This document shows, in pieces, positions 4,351 through 5,521 of a DNA stretch of 5,521 bases; the first letter of the stretch is position 1, and the number at the start of each line of letters is the position of its first letter. A program made the translations under genes and the position numbers. Under the pieces are notes generated by a model. That model saw only the letters and a program-made list of their open reading frames with translations, was not told where the DNA came from and made no database searches. Source of the stretch: Cyanobacteria bacterium T3Sed10_344R1 (lineage in GTDB: Bacteria; Cyanobacteriota; Cyanobacteriia; Phormidesmidales; Phormidesmidaceae); assembly GCA_003566335.1 (NCBI GenBank), contig PXDR01000373.1:1-5521 (forward strand), given 5' to 3'.

Positions 4351-5070
4351 TTACTCCGCTTCATCCTCTTCAGCCGCCTCTTCCTCAGCTGTCTCCGGGT
4401 CAGGCGTGGCTTCAGCCTCTGGGACAGGGGCCAGGGTTTCTACTTCGGGCGAGATCCCAGATTCTTCTGCTTCAATTAAATCCTGCAAAGCCCGAGCCAA
4501 AATTGAGATGGTCTGACGGCGGGTGTTGACGCTGCTGGACAGGGTGCTGACTTCATCTTCTAGCTCCCCCATCTGAGCCTGAACCTGGGTTTCGAGGGCA
4601 GTGAACTGACTGGCTAAGTCCGCTGGCAGTTGATCAACTAAATCATCCACCTGGCGCTCTAACGTCGCCAAACGATCCACATCTGCCGATGTAGCCACCA
4701 CCGAGGACAAATCTTGAGCCATCCGGCTTTGCTCTGCCCGCAGATTGAACGCTAGCCAGGTGAGGGTGCCCCCCATTACTGCGACTACCACGACAAACAG
4801 GCCAATCAGCCAGTTAATTTGATGGCGCAGCCGGTGAATCTCATGCCCAAAGTCTTCGGTTTCGGACAGGGAAACCAGCTTGAGTTCCAGCACTTCCTGG
4901 GCTAGGGCATCTAGCCGTTGAGGATTCGGCGCATCGTAGCGGGTGTTGCTGCGATCTTGAACAGGTCGATCAACCGGGACAATGCTGCCGCTCTGGCTAG
5001 AGGCTTGATTATCTTTACCAGCGCCCTCCCAATCTTTGGGCGTTGGGTCTGGCGAGAAATCATCACTCAT
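4351..5070 (-). CDS. Single-pass membrane protein with coiled coil and acidic tail, function unknown
   Basis: I do not recognise this 239-residue protein. Its layout is clear: a polar, Pro/Ser/Asp-rich N-terminus (1-50), an amphipathic helix (51-85), one transmembrane segment (about 87-109), a heptad-like coiled coil (about 112-200), and a strongly acidic Pro/Glu/Ala tail (208-239). Basic residues before the membrane segment (His/Arg at 77-83) suggest the N-terminus is cytoplasmic and the coiled coil and tail lie across the membrane. No catalytic motif is seen. The ATG at 5070 is bounded by an in-frame TAA six codons upstream (5088-5086), but it has no good Shine-Dalgarno. It lies 113 bp downstream of another single-pass coiled-coil gene on the same strand, so the two may be co-transcribed. 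A scaffold or tether role is only a guess. Confidence 0.8.
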   Translation of the reverse strand: MSDDFSPDPTPKDWEGAGKDNQASSQSGSIVPVDRPVQDRSNTRYDAPNPQRLDALAQEVLELKLVSLSETEDFGHEIHRLRHQINWLIGLFVVVVAVMGGTLTWLAFNLRAEQSRMAQDLSSVVATSADVDRLATLERQVDDLVDQLPADLASQFTALETQVQAQMGELEDEVSTLSSSVNTRRQTISILARALQDLIEAEESGISPEVETLAPVPEAEATPDPETAEEEAAEEDEAE

Positions 5071-5183
5071 AGGATTGAGAGGGAGTTAAGGATCGGGCAG
5101 AAAAGTTCGGCAGAAGCGGAACTAGGGGTCGGCAATTTATGGGTTGAGCGACCTACCGGGAGCTGAAAAACACAGGGCTAAGC

Positions 5184-5513
5184 TCAAACCGGCGGCTCTG
5201 TGGGGGCAGAATCAATCAAAGAAGACTGGGGCGGCAAGGACTGAATCTGCTGCTGCAGCGTTGCAATCCGGTTATAGGCGATGACAGTAAACACGGCCAC
5301 AACCGCTAGGCCCCCCCCTAAAACCAGCACGGATAGCCCCAGTAAAAACTGTAGCCGAGCATTGGATGCTCGCAGGGTGCGCATCTCTTGCTGCACCTGA
5401 CCCAGGAATTTCATCGCCCTCAGATCAGACCAAACGCTGTAGGTGCGCGGCTGTTGGCCATCCCCATTGGTGGCGTTCACCCCTGTATCAGACTGAGTTC
5501 CCGGCAATTCCAC
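5184..5513 (-). CDS. Small single-pass membrane protein, function unknown (5' end may lie outside the window)
   Basis: I do not recognise this protein. From the GTG at 5513 it has 109 residues: a polar N-terminus (1-25), an amphipathic helix rich in Gln/Arg (33-54), one transmembrane helix (about 55-79) and a short Gln-rich coiled coil (80-93), ending in a Pro/Ser tail. Basic residues before the helix (Arg45, Arg48, Arg53) suggest the N-terminus is inside. The start is unsure: the codon is GTG, no Shine-Dalgarno precedes it, and the frame stays open for the last 8 bases to the window edge, so the true start may be further right. An 8-base G run (5318-5311) encodes Gly-Gly-Gly in the membrane helix. 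The domain order resembles that of the neighbour at 4351-5070. Confidence 0.7.
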   Translation of the reverse strand: MELPGTQSDTGVNATNGDGQQPRTYSVWSDLRAMKFLGQVQQEMRTLRASNARLQFLLGLSVLVLGGGLAVVAVFTVIAYNRIATLQQQIQSLPPQSSLIDSAPTEPPV

Positions 5514-5521
5514 GGCGTTGA

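Noticed and set aside
5104..5123. Small imperfect hairpin AGTTC...GAACT between the two right-hand genes
   Set aside because: Only five pairs plus two after a mismatch and no T-run; too weak to call a terminator or operator.
5160..5185. Possible terminator after 5184-5513 (GAGCT...AGCTC with a T-run in the loop)
   Set aside because: The five-pair stem has a 16-nt loop and the T-run lies inside the loop, not after the stem.
1..5521. Search for CRISPR arrays, tRNA/rRNA genes and insertion sequences
   Set aside because: No regularly spaced repeats, no cloverleaf-like segment and no transposase or terminal inverted repeats were seen.

Overview
The window looks like a cyanobacterial chromosome segment. 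It is moderately GC-rich by eye and carries two copies of the octamer GCGATCGC (HIP1) in 5.5 kb, a word typical of cyanobacterial genomes. The protein families also fit: a membrane-anchored PIN/TRAM protein, HemW, and Mrp-type antiporter subunits ending in a stand-alone MbhD/DUF4040 protein. A filamentous Leptolyngbya/Nodosilinea-like host is a guess from general character, not something the sequence proves.

Layout. Positions 1-1555 (minus strand) hold a tightly overlapping operon read mnhE, mnhF, mnhG, then a DUF4040/MbhD-domain gene that leaves the window at position 1. These are the small subunits of an Mrp/Mnh-type multisubunit monovalent cation/proton antiporter. The large subunits C and D are not upstream of mnhE. 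Upstream lies a 193-bp leader (1556-1748) with a perfect 11-bp inverted repeat close to the mnhE start, and before that a PIN/TRAM-domain membrane protein on the same strand (1749-2828).

Positions 2829-3109 form a divergent intergenic region with a perfect TATAAT for the rightward gene. That gene is hemW (3110-4324, plus strand), a radical-SAM heme chaperone. It ends in a 16-bp perfect tandem duplication that covers its stop codon. Converging on it from the right (minus strand) are two unrecognised single-pass membrane proteins with coiled coils (4351-5070 and 5184-about 5513). The second may start beyond the right edge.

Functionally, the left block concerns ion and pH homeostasis at a membrane. 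The PIN/TRAM protein probably binds or cleaves RNA at the membrane, hemW serves heme delivery, and the right pair is uncharacterised. Nothing links the blocks into one pathway. No mobile element, CRISPR array, tRNA or rRNA was seen. The most unusual parts are the split and compact Mrp module with divergent F and G subunits, its structured leader, and the paired coiled-coil membrane proteins.
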